Shown piece by piece: positions 1-8,442 of a DNA stretch of 64,000 bases; position 1 is the first letter of the stretch; each line of letters starts with the position of its first letter. A model generated the notes under the pieces. It made no database searches. It was not told the origin of the DNA and saw only the letters and a list, made by a program, of their open reading frames with translations. Source of the DNA: Pseudofrankia inefficax (GTDB lineage: Bacteria; Actinomycetota; Actinomycetes; Frankiales; Frankiaceae); contig NC_014666.1 in NCBI RefSeq assembly GCF_000166135.1, forward strand, positions 4,650,001-4,714,000. Direction: 5' to 3'. A program made the translations under genes and the position numbers.

Positions 1-234
1 GGTCGCGGAGACGAACGGGACCGGGATGCCGGGCGCGGCCAGCGAGACGATCGTGAACGCGCGGACCTCACCCTCGGTGGCGACGTCGACCTTGCGGAAC
101 TCGGTGCCGAAGCAGCCCGCGCAGGCGTTGCGGCGGTCGAAGAACCGGGCCCCGCAGGTGACGCACTCGTTCGCGACGAGATGCGGGCTGTCGCCGAGAA
201 CGAGGTAATCGACGAACGGAATCGACTGCGACAC
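1..234 (-). CDS. Zn-ribbon/OB-fold (DUF35-type) protein, C-terminus off the window
   Basis: Partial gene; 78 codons are visible and the frame runs off the left edge. The start is the GTG at 234, preceded by AGGAG. The N-terminal part carries a rubredoxin-like zinc ribbon: a CVTC pair at about residues 24-27 and a CAGC pair at about 38-41, followed by the start of an OB-fold strand (GEVRAFTIV). This is the layout of DUF35 'Zn-ribbon domain-containing OB-fold' proteins. In that family the members usually act as acyl-CoA-binding partners of thiolases or hydratases in lipid or steroid degradation. The partner gene is outside the window, so the exact role here is inference. Confidence 0.85.
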   Translation of the reverse strand, partial: MSQSIPFVDYLVLGDSPHLVANECVTCGARFFDRRNACAGCFGTEFRKVDVATEGEVRAFTIVSLAAPGIPVPFVSAT

Positions 235-444
235 TTCGCGCGCTCCTAGACGGTGAGGCCCCGGTGGCCCGGCTCCGGGCTCGGGGCCGGTCGGGACTCG
301 GGGAGAACAGCAGGGTCAGCGGGACGGTGGATGCCGGCTCGACGGGGTGGCCTCGCCGAAAGCCACCCGATGGTCGGCCCAGCCGGGCCTTGCGGAAACC
401 TGCTTCTAGTCCCGCCCCCGACACGGTCCGCCCGGTTCCGGCGC

Positions 445-529
445 CCCCTTGATCGCCGTCTCGGCCCCGCGGTGGTCGTAACCAGGCCTGTTTCGTAGCC
501 ACCAGAAGGCGACAACAGCGATCAAGGGG
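445..529. repeat. Dispersed hairpin element, copy A
   Basis: Imperfect inverted repeat. The outer 12 bp (CCCCTTGATCGC) are perfectly repeated in inverse orientation at the right end, and a GGTGG/CCACC block pairs nearer the loop. Arms of about 35 bp flank a 15-20 nt loop. Arms and loop match copy B at 18277. It lies 3' of the esterase gene. Confidence 0.8.
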
Positions 530-622
530 CGGTCAGAGATTGACGGTCACGGCTTCTAGTCCGGCGTATCACTCCGCTCAGCCCGAAGGCAACCGTTCGA
601 GGGCCGGTACGACCACCCCATA

Positions 623-643
623 TGAGTTCATATCTCGAACTCA
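623..643. promoter_or_regulatory. Inverted repeat, possible operator
   Basis: TGAGTTC, 7-nt spacer, GAACTCA: perfect 7-bp arms in a locally AT-rich patch. It is 78 bp downstream of the esterase stop and about 390 bp upstream of the Zn-ribbon gene. It could be an operator or a weak terminator; no regulator next to it can be assigned. Confidence 0.35.
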
Positions 644-720
644 GATCGTGGCACAAGCGGCGGGCCTGTGAGATCCGCCGCCGGCTCCGGGCCGGGCCGA
701 CGGCGCGCGGTGGTACCGGT

Positions 721-1632
721 TCAGCGGTCGGCGCGGCAGGCGGCGATCAGCCTCGCGCGGGCGGCGGCGGCCTCGGGGATGGGCGCCAGCGGGTAACAGT
801 GCGGGAGGCCGGGCGCCTCGTGATAGTCGATCACCAGGCCGGCCTCGGCGGCGAGGCGTCGGCTGTCGGGCAGCAGGACGTCGTGGGTGCCGCACAGCAC
901 GGTGAGCGGCGCGAGGCCGGCGAGCGGGCCGTTCAGCGGGCTGACGAGCGGATCGGCCGGATCGAGCGGGCCGGCGTAGCAACGCCCCGCCTCGGCCAGG
1001 CCGTCGATCCGCAGCATGTGGTCGTGGCGGGCGATGGCCGGCTGGTCGGGGTGGGTCATCGTCACGTCGAGCCACGGGGAGATCAGCGAGATCCGGTCGG
1101 GCTGGGGACGGCCGCGGGCACGGGCCGCCTGCGCCGAGGCGAGCGCCAGCCCGCCGCCGGCCGAGTCGCCCATCAGCACCAGCCGGCCGCCGGCCGCGCG
1201 GGCCTTGCCGAGAAGCTCGTCGAGAAGATCGGCCACGCCGGACACGACGTCCGCCGGGAGCCCCCACCCCGCCAGGGGGTAAAGCGGCATGACCACCCGG
1301 GCCGGAACATCCCGGGCCAGCCGCGCGACCAGCAGCCAGTGCCACGCCACCGGCTCGGCGATGTAGCCGCCGCCATGCAGGTAGAGCACGGTGACCGGCC
1401 CTGAAACGGCGCCGGCCGGCCCGGCGAGCGGGGTCAGCTCGTGGACCGGCCAACCGGCATGCTCGGCGACGGTGTGCCGGGCGAACCGGCCCAGCCACCC
1501 CGGCGCCCGGACCACCGCCGGGCGCGCCGCCTGGGCCGCGACCCGGGCGCGCACGTCCTGGGCCGTCCACGACCGCCCCCGCAGGATCGGGAGGGCGACC
1601 GTGTCAAGAAGCCGTGCCCGCAGGCTCGGCAT
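721..1632 (-). CDS. Alpha/beta-hydrolase, hormone-sensitive-lipase-type esterase
   Basis: 303-residue cytoplasmic esterase/lipase of the HSL (family IV) type, expected to hydrolyse short- to medium-chain carboxyl esters. Visible motifs in order: the oxyanion-hole motif HGGG (in YLHGGGY, about residue 86), the nucleophile elbow GDSAGG (about 155), an acidic residue in GTHD (about 240), and the catalytic His in LPHCY (about 268). Length is normal for the family. It starts with ATG 4 nt after the DUF1059 stop and has no obvious ribosome site of its own, so translational coupling to that gene is likely. The substrate cannot be inferred from context. Confidence 0.9.
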   Translation of the reverse strand: MPSLRARLLDTVALPILRGRSWTAQDVRARVAAQAARPAVVRAPGWLGRFARHTVAEHAGWPVHELTPLAGPAGAVSGPVTVLYLHGGGYIAEPVAWHWLLVARLARDVPARVVMPLYPLAGWGLPADVVSGVADLLDELLGKARAAGGRLVLMGDSAGGGLALASAQAARARGRPQPDRISLISPWLDVTMTHPDQPAIARHDHMLRIDGLAEAGRCYAGPLDPADPLVSPLNGPLAGLAPLTVLCGTHDVLLPDSRRLAAEAGLVIDYHEAPGLPHCYPLAPIPEAAAARARLIAACRADR

Positions 1633-1636
1633 GCGA

Positions 1637-1783
1637 TCAGAACGCGATGAAGAGGATCTCGTCGCGGCCGTAGTCGAGATCGGGGTGCTTCTCGCGCAGG
1701 TGCGCCTGGGTCTTCTCGACGAGCTCGTCCTCGTCCTTGCCGACGACTCGGGTCCCGCACGGGCAGTCGAGGGTCGTCTTCAT
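1637..1783 (-). CDS. Small DUF1059-type protein
   Basis: 48-residue protein starting at the ATG at 1783, which has a strong AGGAGG site 5 nt upstream. Sequence begins MKTTLDCPCGTRVVGKDEDE and keeps the CPCG pair and the HLREKHP segment typical of DUF1059, a family of short predicted metal- or nucleic-acid-binding proteins of unknown function. A longer in-frame extension exists but lacks both a ribosome site and family similarity. It lies immediately upstream of the esterase and is probably co-transcribed with it. Function unknown. Confidence 0.8.
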   Translation of the reverse strand: MKTTLDCPCGTRVVGKDEDELVEKTQAHLREKHPDLDYGRDEILFIAF

Positions 1784-1961
1784 GCCGCCTCCTGTGCCAG
1801 CTGTGGCCATCCGCGGCCCGGGGCCTCGGGGTGGGCCGTGTCCTCTCGGCCAGACGCGGGCGTTATTCCCACCGGCCAGATCGTTACTGGCCGGTGCCCG
1901 CTGGCCGCCGAAGCCGGCCAGGAGCCCGGCCACCCGGTGGGCCGCGCCTGTCACGGTCATC

Positions 1962-2444
1962 CTAGTGCGGGGCGATGTCGCCAGGCAGCAATCGTTTGCG
2001 GTAGAAAACGCGCTCGAGCCCGTCTTCGCCCCGGCGTTCGGTCTCGACGTAGCCGCGCGCTTCGTAGATCCGCTGGTTCTCGGTCATCGAGACGTGGGTG
2101 AACAGCCAGACCGACGTCGCGCCGAGGGCCACCGCCCGTTGTTCGGCCAGGTCCAGCAGCAGCCGGCCGAGGCCGCGTCCCTGCTCGGACGGGTCCACGG
2201 CGATGTTCTCCAGCAGCAGCTCGCCGTCGCCCGGGACCAGCACGACGAAGGCCAGCACCGCGCCACCCGGTCCGTCGATCACCCAGACCTCGTCGTGGCG
2301 GACGGCGTGGGCGTAGTCGGCATCCATCGGCCCCGGCCGCCTGCCCGCCATCCTGGCCAGATACGGCCGATAGGCGCGGTCCGCCAGCCGAGCCAGCTCG
2401 GGAACGTCACCCGGCCGCGCCCGGCGTGGCTTCTGTTCGGTCAC
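1962..2444 (-). CDS. GNAT-family N-acetyltransferase
   Basis: 160-residue single-domain GNAT. The acetyl-CoA pyrophosphate-binding motif is visible as EQGRGLGRLLLD (Q/RxxGxG/A type, about residues 90-101), preceded by the strand LLLENIAVDP and followed by the C-terminal motif IYEARGYVETER. The acceptor substrate is unknown. The start is a GTG at 2444, 10 nt after the stop of the upstream monooxygenase, so it is the last gene of a likely three-gene operon with the two luciferase-like enzymes. It might acetylate a product or toxic intermediate of those enzymes; that link is inference from position only. Confidence 0.88.
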   Translation of the reverse strand: MTEQKPRRARPGDVPELARLADRAYRPYLARMAGRRPGPMDADYAHAVRHDEVWVIDGPGGAVLAFVVLVPGDGELLLENIAVDPSEQGRGLGRLLLDLAEQRAVALGATSVWLFTHVSMTENQRIYEARGYVETERRGEDGLERVFYRKRLLPGDIAPH

Positions 2445-2454
2445 CCGGTCAGTG

Positions 2455-3816
2455 TCACCCGGTGCGGGGCAGTGGGCTCAGGCCGAGGTGGTCGCGCAGG
2501 GTGGTGCCGGTGTACTCGGCGCGGAAGACGCCGCGTTCCTGGAGCAGGGGGACGACGGTGTCGGCGAACTCGTCGAGGCCGCCGGGGACGAGGTGCGGGA
2601 CCAGGATGAAGCCGTCCGAGGCCTCGTCCTGGACGAACCGGTCGATGGTCTCGGCGACGGTCGCCGGAGAGCCGACGAACGACTGCCGGCCGCTGACCGC
2701 GATGACGAACTCGCGAATGGAGAGGTTCTCGGCCTCGGCCCGCTCCCGCCACTCCTTCGCCGTCTTCAGTCGGTCGCCGAACATCCGGGTCTGCGCGCGG
2801 CCCTTGACGACGGTGTTCTCGCCCTCGACCGGGTCGACGCCGGGCAGCGGGCCGTCGGGGTCGTAGCCGGACAGGTCCCGGTTCCAGACCTGTTCGAGGA
2901 ACCGCAGCGCGGTCTGGCCGCTGGTCTGCTGGCGGCGCACGACGTGGGCCCGCTCCTGGGCGTCCGCGTCGGTGTCGCCGAGGACGTAGGTGGCGGCCGG
3001 GAGCACCTTGAGCGAGTCCCGGGACCGGCCGTACTTCGCCAGCCGGCCCTTGACGTCGGCGAGGAAGGCGCGGCCGGCGTCGTAGGTGGCGTGGCGGCTG
3101 AAGATGGCGTCGGCGGTGGCGGCGGCGAACTCCCGGCCGGCCTCGGAGTCGCCGGCCTGGAAGATGACCGGCCGGCCCTGCGGGCTGCGCGGCACGTTGA
3201 ACCGGCCGGAGATGTCGAAGTGGTCGTCGCGATGGGCGAACGTGCCCGCGGCCGGGTCCTTGAGGAAGACACCGGCTGCCTTGTCGGCGGCGATCTCGTC
3301 ACCGTTCCAGGAGTCGAACAGCTCCCAGGTGGTGCGCATGAACTGCTCGGCCCGGGAGTAGCGGTCGGCCTCGGCGAGGAAGCCGCCGCGGCGGAAGTTC
3401 TCCCCGGTGAACGCGTCCCACGAGGTGACGACGTTCCAGGCCGCGCGGCCGGCCGACAGGTGGTCGAGGCTCGCGAACTGGCGGGCCACCTCGTAGGGCT
3501 CGTTGAACGTCGAGTTGATCGTGCCGGCGAGGCCGAGACGGTCGGTGACGGCGGCGAGCGCGGCCAGCACGGCGAACGTGTCCGGGCGCCCGACGACGTC
3601 GAGGTCGTAGATCCGCCCGGCGGACTCGCGCAGCCGCAGGCCCTCGGCGAGGAAGAAGAAGTCGAACTTGGCCCGTTCGGCGGTGCGGGCGAGATGGGCG
3701 AACGACGAGAACGCGATCTGGCTGCCGGACTCCGGCTCGCTCCAGACGGTGGTGTTGTTGACGCCGGGGAAGTGCACCGCCAGGTGCACCTGCCGCCGGC
3801 CGGTCGGGTCGCTCAT
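2455..3816 (-). CDS. NtaA/SnaA/DszA-type FMN-dependent monooxygenase
   Basis: 453-residue flavin monooxygenase of the bacterial luciferase superfamily, NtaA/DmoA subfamily. These use FMNH2 supplied by a separate reductase and O2 to oxidise sulfur or nitrogen compounds (nitrilotriacetate, dibenzothiophene sulfone, dimethyl sulfide). Family landmarks are present: the N-terminal segment HFPGVNNTTVW, the TAERAKFDFFFLAEG strand, the SAGRAAWNVVTS motif and a RYSRAEQF helix. The ATG at 3816 has GGAGG at proper distance; the frame stays open upstream but overlaps the preceding gene. It follows the second LLM gene by 38 bp and precedes the GNAT by 10 bp. No flavin reductase is next to it, so the reductase must act from elsewhere. 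Confidence 0.9.
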   Translation of the reverse strand: MSDPTGRRQVHLAVHFPGVNNTTVWSEPESGSQIAFSSFAHLARTAERAKFDFFFLAEGLRLRESAGRIYDLDVVGRPDTFAVLAALAAVTDRLGLAGTINSTFNEPYEVARQFASLDHLSAGRAAWNVVTSWDAFTGENFRRGGFLAEADRYSRAEQFMRTTWELFDSWNGDEIAADKAAGVFLKDPAAGTFAHRDDHFDISGRFNVPRSPQGRPVIFQAGDSEAGREFAAATADAIFSRHATYDAGRAFLADVKGRLAKYGRSRDSLKVLPAATYVLGDTDADAQERAHVVRRQQTSGQTALRFLEQVWNRDLSGYDPDGPLPGVDPVEGENTVVKGRAQTRMFGDRLKTAKEWRERAEAENLSIREFVIAVSGRQSFVGSPATVAETIDRFVQDEASDGFILVPHLVPGGLDEFADTVVPLLQERGVFRAEYTGTTLRDHLGLSPLPRTG

Positions 3817-3854
3817 CGGGAACCTCCGGAGACGGGAAACCGCCGAGGACGGCG

Positions 3855-5156
3855 TCAGGCGGCCTGGGCCCAGGCCTTGGCGAGCAGCTCGTAGGACCGC
3901 ACCCGGTCGGCGTGGTCGTGGGTGATCGTGGTGATCAGCAGCTCGTCCGCGCCGGTCGCGGCGACCAGGGCCCGCAGGCAGCGCACGACGGTCTCCGGGC
4001 CGCCTACGAACTGGCTGTCGACCCGGTCTGCGACCAGGGCGCGCTCGGCGTCGGTCCACACCTTGGCCGCCGCCTCGGCCGGTGACGGATAGGGCATCGC
4101 GCCCTCGCCCGCGCGGATCGACAGCACCCAGGCGCCGTAGCCGCGGGCCAGCTCGGCGCCGTGCGCGTCGTCGTCGCCGACGACGACGTCCGCGGAGACG
4201 AGCACGTAGGGCCGGTCCAGCTCGGCGGACGGGCGGAAGGCGGCGCGGTAGGCGGCCACCGTGTCCAGGACGCCCCAGGGGGCGACGTGGTAGTTCGCGC
4301 CGAGCGGCAGGCCCAGCTCGCCCGCGGTCCGCGCGCTGTCGCCCGGGGACGAGGCGAGCACCCAGATCCGCGCGTCCGCGCCCTCGGTGGCCGGGGAACG
4401 CAGCAGCTGGCCGTCGGAGCCCCGGGCGTCGCCGCGGAACAGCGCCTGGATCGCGCCGATCCAGGCCGGGTAGTCCTCGCCCTCGTCCTCCCGGTGCCCG
4501 ACGAGCTTCGCCTGCTCCAGGATCCGCGGCAGGCGCTCCGGGGTGAACATCCCCTTCGGCTGGGTCGGGATGAGCAGGCCGTCGACGATCCGGCCCTTCC
4601 CGTCCGGCGCCGGCACGCCCGGCGGCTCGGCGGCGGGGGTGGACGGAGCCGGGCCGGCGGGGGCCGAGCCGGCGGCCCAGCGGCTTGCCAGCTCGGCGAG
4701 GCGGTTGAGGTTCGAGCGCCCGATGCCCAGGTCGATCCGGCCGGGATGCAGGTGGGCCAGCAGGCCGAACTGCTCGGCGACGCCGACCGGGGTGTGGTGT
4801 CCGGTGAGCACGGCACCGGAACCGACCCGGATCCGGGCGGTGGCGGTGGCCACCGCGCCGATCAGGACCGACGGCACGGCCGACGTCACGCCAGGCGTCA
4901 GATGGTGCTCGGCCAGCCAGAACCTGGTGTAGCCGAGCCGCTCGACCTCGCGGGCCAGATCCAGGCAGTTGCGCAGGGCCTCGGCTGGAGTCGAGCCGGA
5001 GACCAGCGGAGCCAGGTCGAGGACAGAGAGCGGGACAGAGACGTCGGGAACGGCAGAGACGTCGGGAGTGGCAGAGACATCGGGAGTGGCAGAGACATCG
5101 GGAACGGCAGGGGCGTCGGGAGTGGGCACGGTGGCGCCACCTTTCGCGGTGGTCAC
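3855..5156 (-). CDS. LLM-class flavin oxidoreductase (MsnO8-like) with N-terminal repeat
   Basis: 433-residue luciferase-like oxidoreductase of the MsnO8 type, beginning in earnest at VPLSVLDLAPLVSG (about residue 41), then YTRFWLAEHH, RIRVGSGAVLTGHHTPVGVAEQF and LGIGRSNLN, all typical of the family. The substrate is unknown. The first 40 residues are an insert of five PDVSA(T/V)-type hexapeptides encoded by an 18-bp tandem repeat (5040-5128). No ATG, GTG or TTG lies in frame between the repeat and the conserved core, so the repeat must be translated if the GTG at 5156 is the start; no clear ribosome site is seen there. First gene of a probable operon with the NtaA-type enzyme and the GNAT. 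Confidence 0.88.
   Translation of the reverse strand: MTTAKGGATVPTPDAPAVPDVSATPDVSATPDVSAVPDVSVPLSVLDLAPLVSGSTPAEALRNCLDLAREVERLGYTRFWLAEHHLTPGVTSAVPSVLIGAVATATARIRVGSGAVLTGHHTPVGVAEQFGLLAHLHPGRIDLGIGRSNLNRLAELASRWAAGSAPAGPAPSTPAAEPPGVPAPDGKGRIVDGLLIPTQPKGMFTPERLPRILEQAKLVGHREDEGEDYPAWIGAIQALFRGDARGSDGQLLRSPATEGADARIWVLASSPGDSARTAGELGLPLGANYHVAPWGVLDTVAAYRAAFRPSAELDRPYVLVSADVVVGDDDAHGAELARGYGAWVLSIRAGEGAMPYPSPAEAAAKVWTDAERALVADRVDSQFVGGPETVVRCLRALVAATGADELLITTITHDHADRVRSYELLAKAWAQAA
5040..5128. repeat. 18-bp tandem repeat, about 5 units
   Basis: Units of 18 bp of the form GACGTCGGGAACGGCAGA start at 5040, 5058, 5076, 5094 and 5112, with one to three changes per unit. On the minus strand it encodes repeated Pro-Asp-Val-Ser-Ala-Thr/Val near the N-terminus of the LLM oxidoreductase. 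A unit divisible by three keeps the frame whatever the copy number. Confidence 0.9.
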
Positions 5157-5723
5157 GGGCAGCGGCCGGTGGGGCGCTGGCGAACCAGGCCGACGCTCAC
5201 CGACAGCGGCTGGCCGCCAGGTGCCCGAAGTCGAGGTAACGCCGACGCGTCAGCCACGAGTACGACCGCATGTCACCGACTTTGCGCAGGCGGCCTTGTC
5301 CAGTCAAGCAGTGAACAAAGGGTCTGGCTCACAAGTCGGCCTTTTCGGCCAGCGCCGGCCAGCGGGCCGGGCGGCACGGCCCGCCAGGGCATCGGCCACC
5401 GGAGCTACGGGCCCCCGGGCCGGCGGCCGACCGAGATGGCTGGTCCCAGCCCTGCCCGAGGCTCGGCCGGATGTCGCACAGACGACCGCGCGGGCCCGGA
5501 ACCAGGCCGTCCGGCCGGCCGTTGGGCGAAGTGCGAGCTGCCCGACCCCCTGTCCCGGGCCGGTCCCCCGGGTCCTCCCTCCCGGAGAAAGACCCTCGGC
5601 CCGCCGCCGCGACTCCCCCACCGTGGCGGCGGGCCGGGCTTTCGGGGCCGAACGCTCGCCGCGCCCGTCAGGTCGCGCGGTACCCGTCGGCGGTGCCGAC
5701 CCGGTCGCGCGGGAGCCGCGGGC
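5157..5723. other. Gene-free stretch
   Basis: About 570 bp between the start of the LLM oxidoreductase and the stop of the thioesterase, both minus strand. Reading frames here have no recognisable features. It contains a strong GC hairpin (5598-5633) that probably ends the thioesterase transcript, and presumably the promoter of the LLM operon, which I could not locate. Confidence 0.5.
5598..5643. terminator. GC hairpin, probable terminator
   Basis: GGCCCGCCGCC and GGCGGCGGGCC pair around a C-rich loop (5598-5633). On the minus strand the stem is followed by GGTCTTTCTCC, giving a short T-run about 90 bp past the thioesterase stop; on the plus strand GGGCTTTC follows. It may work in both directions. 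Confidence 0.6.
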
Positions 5724-6725
5724 TCAGCGTCCCTGGTCCGGCCGGGCCGCGCGGGTGATCGTCGCCACCGTGTACGGCTTGCCGGCGGGCCCATGGGACG
5801 TGACCCGGTAGACGGACAGGGCGCGGCCGCGGTGGACCACGCTCGCCGTGAAGATCACCGGAGCGGTCAGCACCGCCGGGCGCAGCAGGTTCATCCGCAC
5901 CGATGTGGAGTAGTCCGCCGCCGGCGAAGACGTCAGCGCACCGGCCAGCGCCGCCGCGGCGAGATCCGAGCAGGTCAGCAGCAGGCCACCGTGCATCGTG
6001 CCGCTCGCGTTGCCGAAGGCCTCGACCGGCGGCACCGCCAGACTGGCCACCGACGCCTGGAGCACGGCGACGGCGGCCCCCGCCGAACCGTTGGGCCGGG
6101 CGGCGAGCGGCGGGGCCTCGGCGCTCGGCCTGGGCGCCGGGATCGGGGAGACCGCGTGCTGGCGAGCGATCTCCGCGTCGGCCGTCAGATCGGGGTCGAA
6201 GGTGAGCGCCCCCGCCAGGTCGGCGACCCCGAGGACCTCCAGCAGGTCGCGGTGGTCGGCGGGCGTCACCCGTGGCGGCGGGTCCAGCTCGAGCGCGGCG
6301 GCGGCGGCGTGCATGCCCTCGGCCGGGACGAACCGGCTGCGCCCGGTGCCGATGGCCACCAGCTGCCCGTCGCCCGCCCGGATCTCGGCCCGGGACACCC
6401 CGTCGGCCGGGCCGACCCCGGCCACCCGCGAGGTCGCCAGCAGCTCGGGACCCGACCAGGGCGGTGGGACGATGATGTCCAGGGCCAGCTCGGTGGTGAC
6501 CGAGTGGGTGCCGGCGGGGCGGTGGTTGTGCACCTCGACGCCGACCGCGTCGTCGAGGATCACTCCGAGCGACCCGGCGGTCGGCACGCCGTCCGGCCCG
6601 TTCATCCAGGGGCCGACGAGCATCGACACCCGCAGGCCGTCGCCCCGGATCGTGGGGCCCACCCGCATCCTGGTCTCCGGGAACTCCCTCGCTTCCGGGT
6701 GCTCCCTGGCCGCCGCGCGCGCCAC
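5724..6725 (-). CDS. Double-hotdog acyl-CoA thioesterase-like protein (PaaI type)
   Basis: About 333 residues holding two hotdog-fold halves. The first runs from about residue 25 (DGLRVSMLVGPWMNGPDGVPTAGSLGVILDDAVG); the second is marked by GNASGTMHGGLLLTCSDLAAAALAGAL (about residues 225-250), the HGG...D helix of PaaI-type thioesterases, followed by VRMNLLRPAV and VYRVTSHGPAGKPYTVAT. Such proteins hydrolyse acyl-CoA thioesters. The GTG at 6725 is chosen because GGGGAGG sits 6 nt upstream; an ATG at 6668 (GGAG upstream) is the alternative and would remove only 19 poorly conserved residues. The first half has no clear HGG motif, so probably only one active-site type is kept. Confidence 0.8.
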   Translation of the reverse strand: MARAAAREHPEAREFPETRMRVGPTIRGDGLRVSMLVGPWMNGPDGVPTAGSLGVILDDAVGVEVHNHRPAGTHSVTTELALDIIVPPPWSGPELLATSRVAGVGPADGVSRAEIRAGDGQLVAIGTGRSRFVPAEGMHAAAAALELDPPPRVTPADHRDLLEVLGVADLAGALTFDPDLTADAEIARQHAVSPIPAPRPSAEAPPLAARPNGSAGAAVAVLQASVASLAVPPVEAFGNASGTMHGGLLLTCSDLAAAALAGALTSSPAADYSTSVRMNLLRPAVLTAPVIFTASVVHRGRALSVYRVTSHGPAGKPYTVATITRAARPDQGR

Positions 6726-6919
6726 GCCGTGCCTCCCCGCCCACCCCGGCCCGCGCCGATCGCCCGGGACTCCCAGTCGATCATGCCCCGAGTTCCGCCG
6801 AACCGGCCGGCCTTGTGCCCAACGACTCACCTGACCAGCCCGAATCTCCCCACGGCTGGCCTCGGCCGACGGGTGGCCTCGGCGGGCCGGCCGGGCGCGC
6901 CCCACCCGGCCGGTGGCGC

Positions 6920-7903
6920 TCAGCCGTGGTGCGTGGCGCAGTAGCGGTCCCGGGACGCGGCCAGGCCGGCGTTCAGCAGTGGCGGGTAGCCGAAGGTCGT
7001 CTGGACGGAGCGGGCCAGGACCACGGACTCGGTCTCGATGCTCGCCGCGACCGCGGACCGGGCGGCCGGGGTCCGCGCGTCGACGAGGCGCTGCGCATTG
7101 AGCCAGGCGTTCTCCCGCCAGCCGACGATGATGGCCATGAACGCGTCATAGGTGATGCCGAACGGGCTCTTCAGGTCGTTGACCGTGGGGTCGAACCTGG
7201 CCGCCTCCTCGTCGAGCAGCGAGGTGACGATCATGTTCAGGAAGACGTTGACCTTCTCGTGGTCGGAATGGCGGCTGGTGCCGTCCGGGGCGACCAGGCC
7301 GAGCCCGGCGAGGATGTAGGGCAGGTCCCTGTTGATGTGGGCGTTCATCCCCAGCAGGATGTCGCCGAGGCCCGACATGGTCCTGTCCCGCGCGGCACCG
7401 AAGGCGATCTGCCAGGCCTGTGGCACGGCCGCCGGGTCGCCGGCATTCCAGTGGTCATACGCGCTGAAGAAGTACGCGGCGAAGAACGCGTCCTCGACGT
7501 TGACGAAACGCGGGTCCTGGAAGAAGCCCGGCTCGGCGGCGACGGTCTGGTACTCCTGGGTGGTCCGCAGGTAGGCGAGCGCGAACGGCGCCAGGTGGTC
7601 GCAGGCGGCGGCCCGCGCGTCGAGGATCGCGCTCATCCGGCCGATGGTGACCGGGACGCAGTCGTCGCTGCCCGCCAGGCAGTCCTCGACCTGGTCGGGC
7701 GTGTACCAGGGTGCCAGGGACGGCTGGTAGTCCGCCAGGCCGGTGAGCGGCACCGGGCCGTCCGCCCGGGCCGGCGAGGCGGCGAACGTCACCGTCGCCG
7801 CCACGGTGACGCCGAGAACGAAAGCCATCGACGTGGCGGCGGGCCGCCGCGCCGGTGCCCGGTGCCTGCCCACACTGCGTATTTGCCTGTTCGAATCCCC
7901 CAT
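6920..7903 (-). CDS. Secreted DUF5995-family protein
   Basis: 327-residue exported protein. An N-terminal basic stretch and hydrophobic segment (MAFVLGVTVAATVTFAASPARA, about residues 26-48) form a signal peptide with an AxA cleavage site. The mature part matches DUF5995 proteins: RMSAILDARAAACDHLAPFALAYLRTT, DHWNAGDP, the HINRDLP motif after LLGMN, SDHEKVN and a C-terminal REnAWLNAQRLVDA helix. The conserved His/Asp residues suggest a metal-binding alpha-helical enzyme, but no activity is established for the family. It is a single gene, minus strand, divergent from the sensor-like gene at 8443. Confidence 0.8.
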   Translation of the reverse strand: MGDSNRQIRSVGRHRAPARRPAATSMAFVLGVTVAATVTFAASPARADGPVPLTGLADYQPSLAPWYTPDQVEDCLAGSDDCVPVTIGRMSAILDARAAACDHLAPFALAYLRTTQEYQTVAAEPGFFQDPRFVNVEDAFFAAYFFSAYDHWNAGDPAAVPQAWQIAFGAARDRTMSGLGDILLGMNAHINRDLPYILAGLGLVAPDGTSRHSDHEKVNVFLNMIVTSLLDEEAARFDPTVNDLKSPFGITYDAFMAIIVGWRENAWLNAQRLVDARTPAARSAVAASIETESVVLARSVQTTFGYPPLLNAGLAASRDRYCATHHG

Positions 7904-8442
7904 TGCGCCACCCTAGGACCGCGCCGGGCCGATTCACGCCTACGGCGCGGAAGGACAACGCGAGGCCACGTCCGCGCAGGTCGGCCGGCTTTCCCGCGAC
8001 CGGGAGACCCGGCCCTCCCATTCCTCGCGGACCGTCCGTCGAATACCCTCGGCCGGCCCTCGGTGTGAGGCCTTGGCCGCGCGTGGCGAACCCGGGAGGC
8101 GCCGTGAACGCGTCACGTCACCGGCGACGGCACGCCGGGAATGACGCGGCCGCGGAATTGTCCGCGTTACCCATGACCAACTGGCAGGTTTTCGACGCGG
8201 GATATCGCGGGACCTGCGCGCCAAGGCGGGCCGCGCCCGGGACAAGCCTTCCCAGACGCGGCCCCAAGGTGCGAACCGGGTACGCGCGGGCACGGATCCG
8301 TCCAGCGTCGTGACGACGCACACGGCGAGCGCGTACGGTGTCGAAACGGTATCGAGCCGCGCACCGTTCTGCGCAGGCGTTCCGGGCGGGTCCGCGCGCG
8401 GTCTCGCCGGCGCCGGTCGATGCCAGAGGAGGCGGGGACGGC
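7904..8442. other. Divergent intergenic region, no gene seen
   Basis: About 540 bp separate the divergent DUF5995 gene and the PAS/GAF gene. Several open frames cross it but none shows family features. It has to carry both promoters. I see only short palindromic patches around 8197-8212 (CGCGGGATATCGCG) and cannot assign promoter boxes. Confidence 0.5.

Larger units (their letters stand above)
235..720. other. Intergenic stretch with hairpin repeat and palindromes
   Basis: No convincing gene lies here; short frames have no family features. It holds one full copy of the dispersed hairpin element (445-529), a 21-bp inverted repeat at 623-643, and two exact 11-bp direct repeats GCTTCTAGTCC at 402-412 and 552-562 that bracket the hairpin. 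On the minus strand it lies downstream of the esterase and upstream of the Zn-ribbon gene, so it should contain that gene's promoter. I could not pick out a -10/-35 pair. Confidence 0.6.

Noticed and set aside
4161-6944. 927-codon plus-strand open frame across the LLM and thioesterase genes
   Set aside because: It runs antisense through two genes with clear motifs and has no recognisable protein features; typical shadow in very GC-rich DNA.
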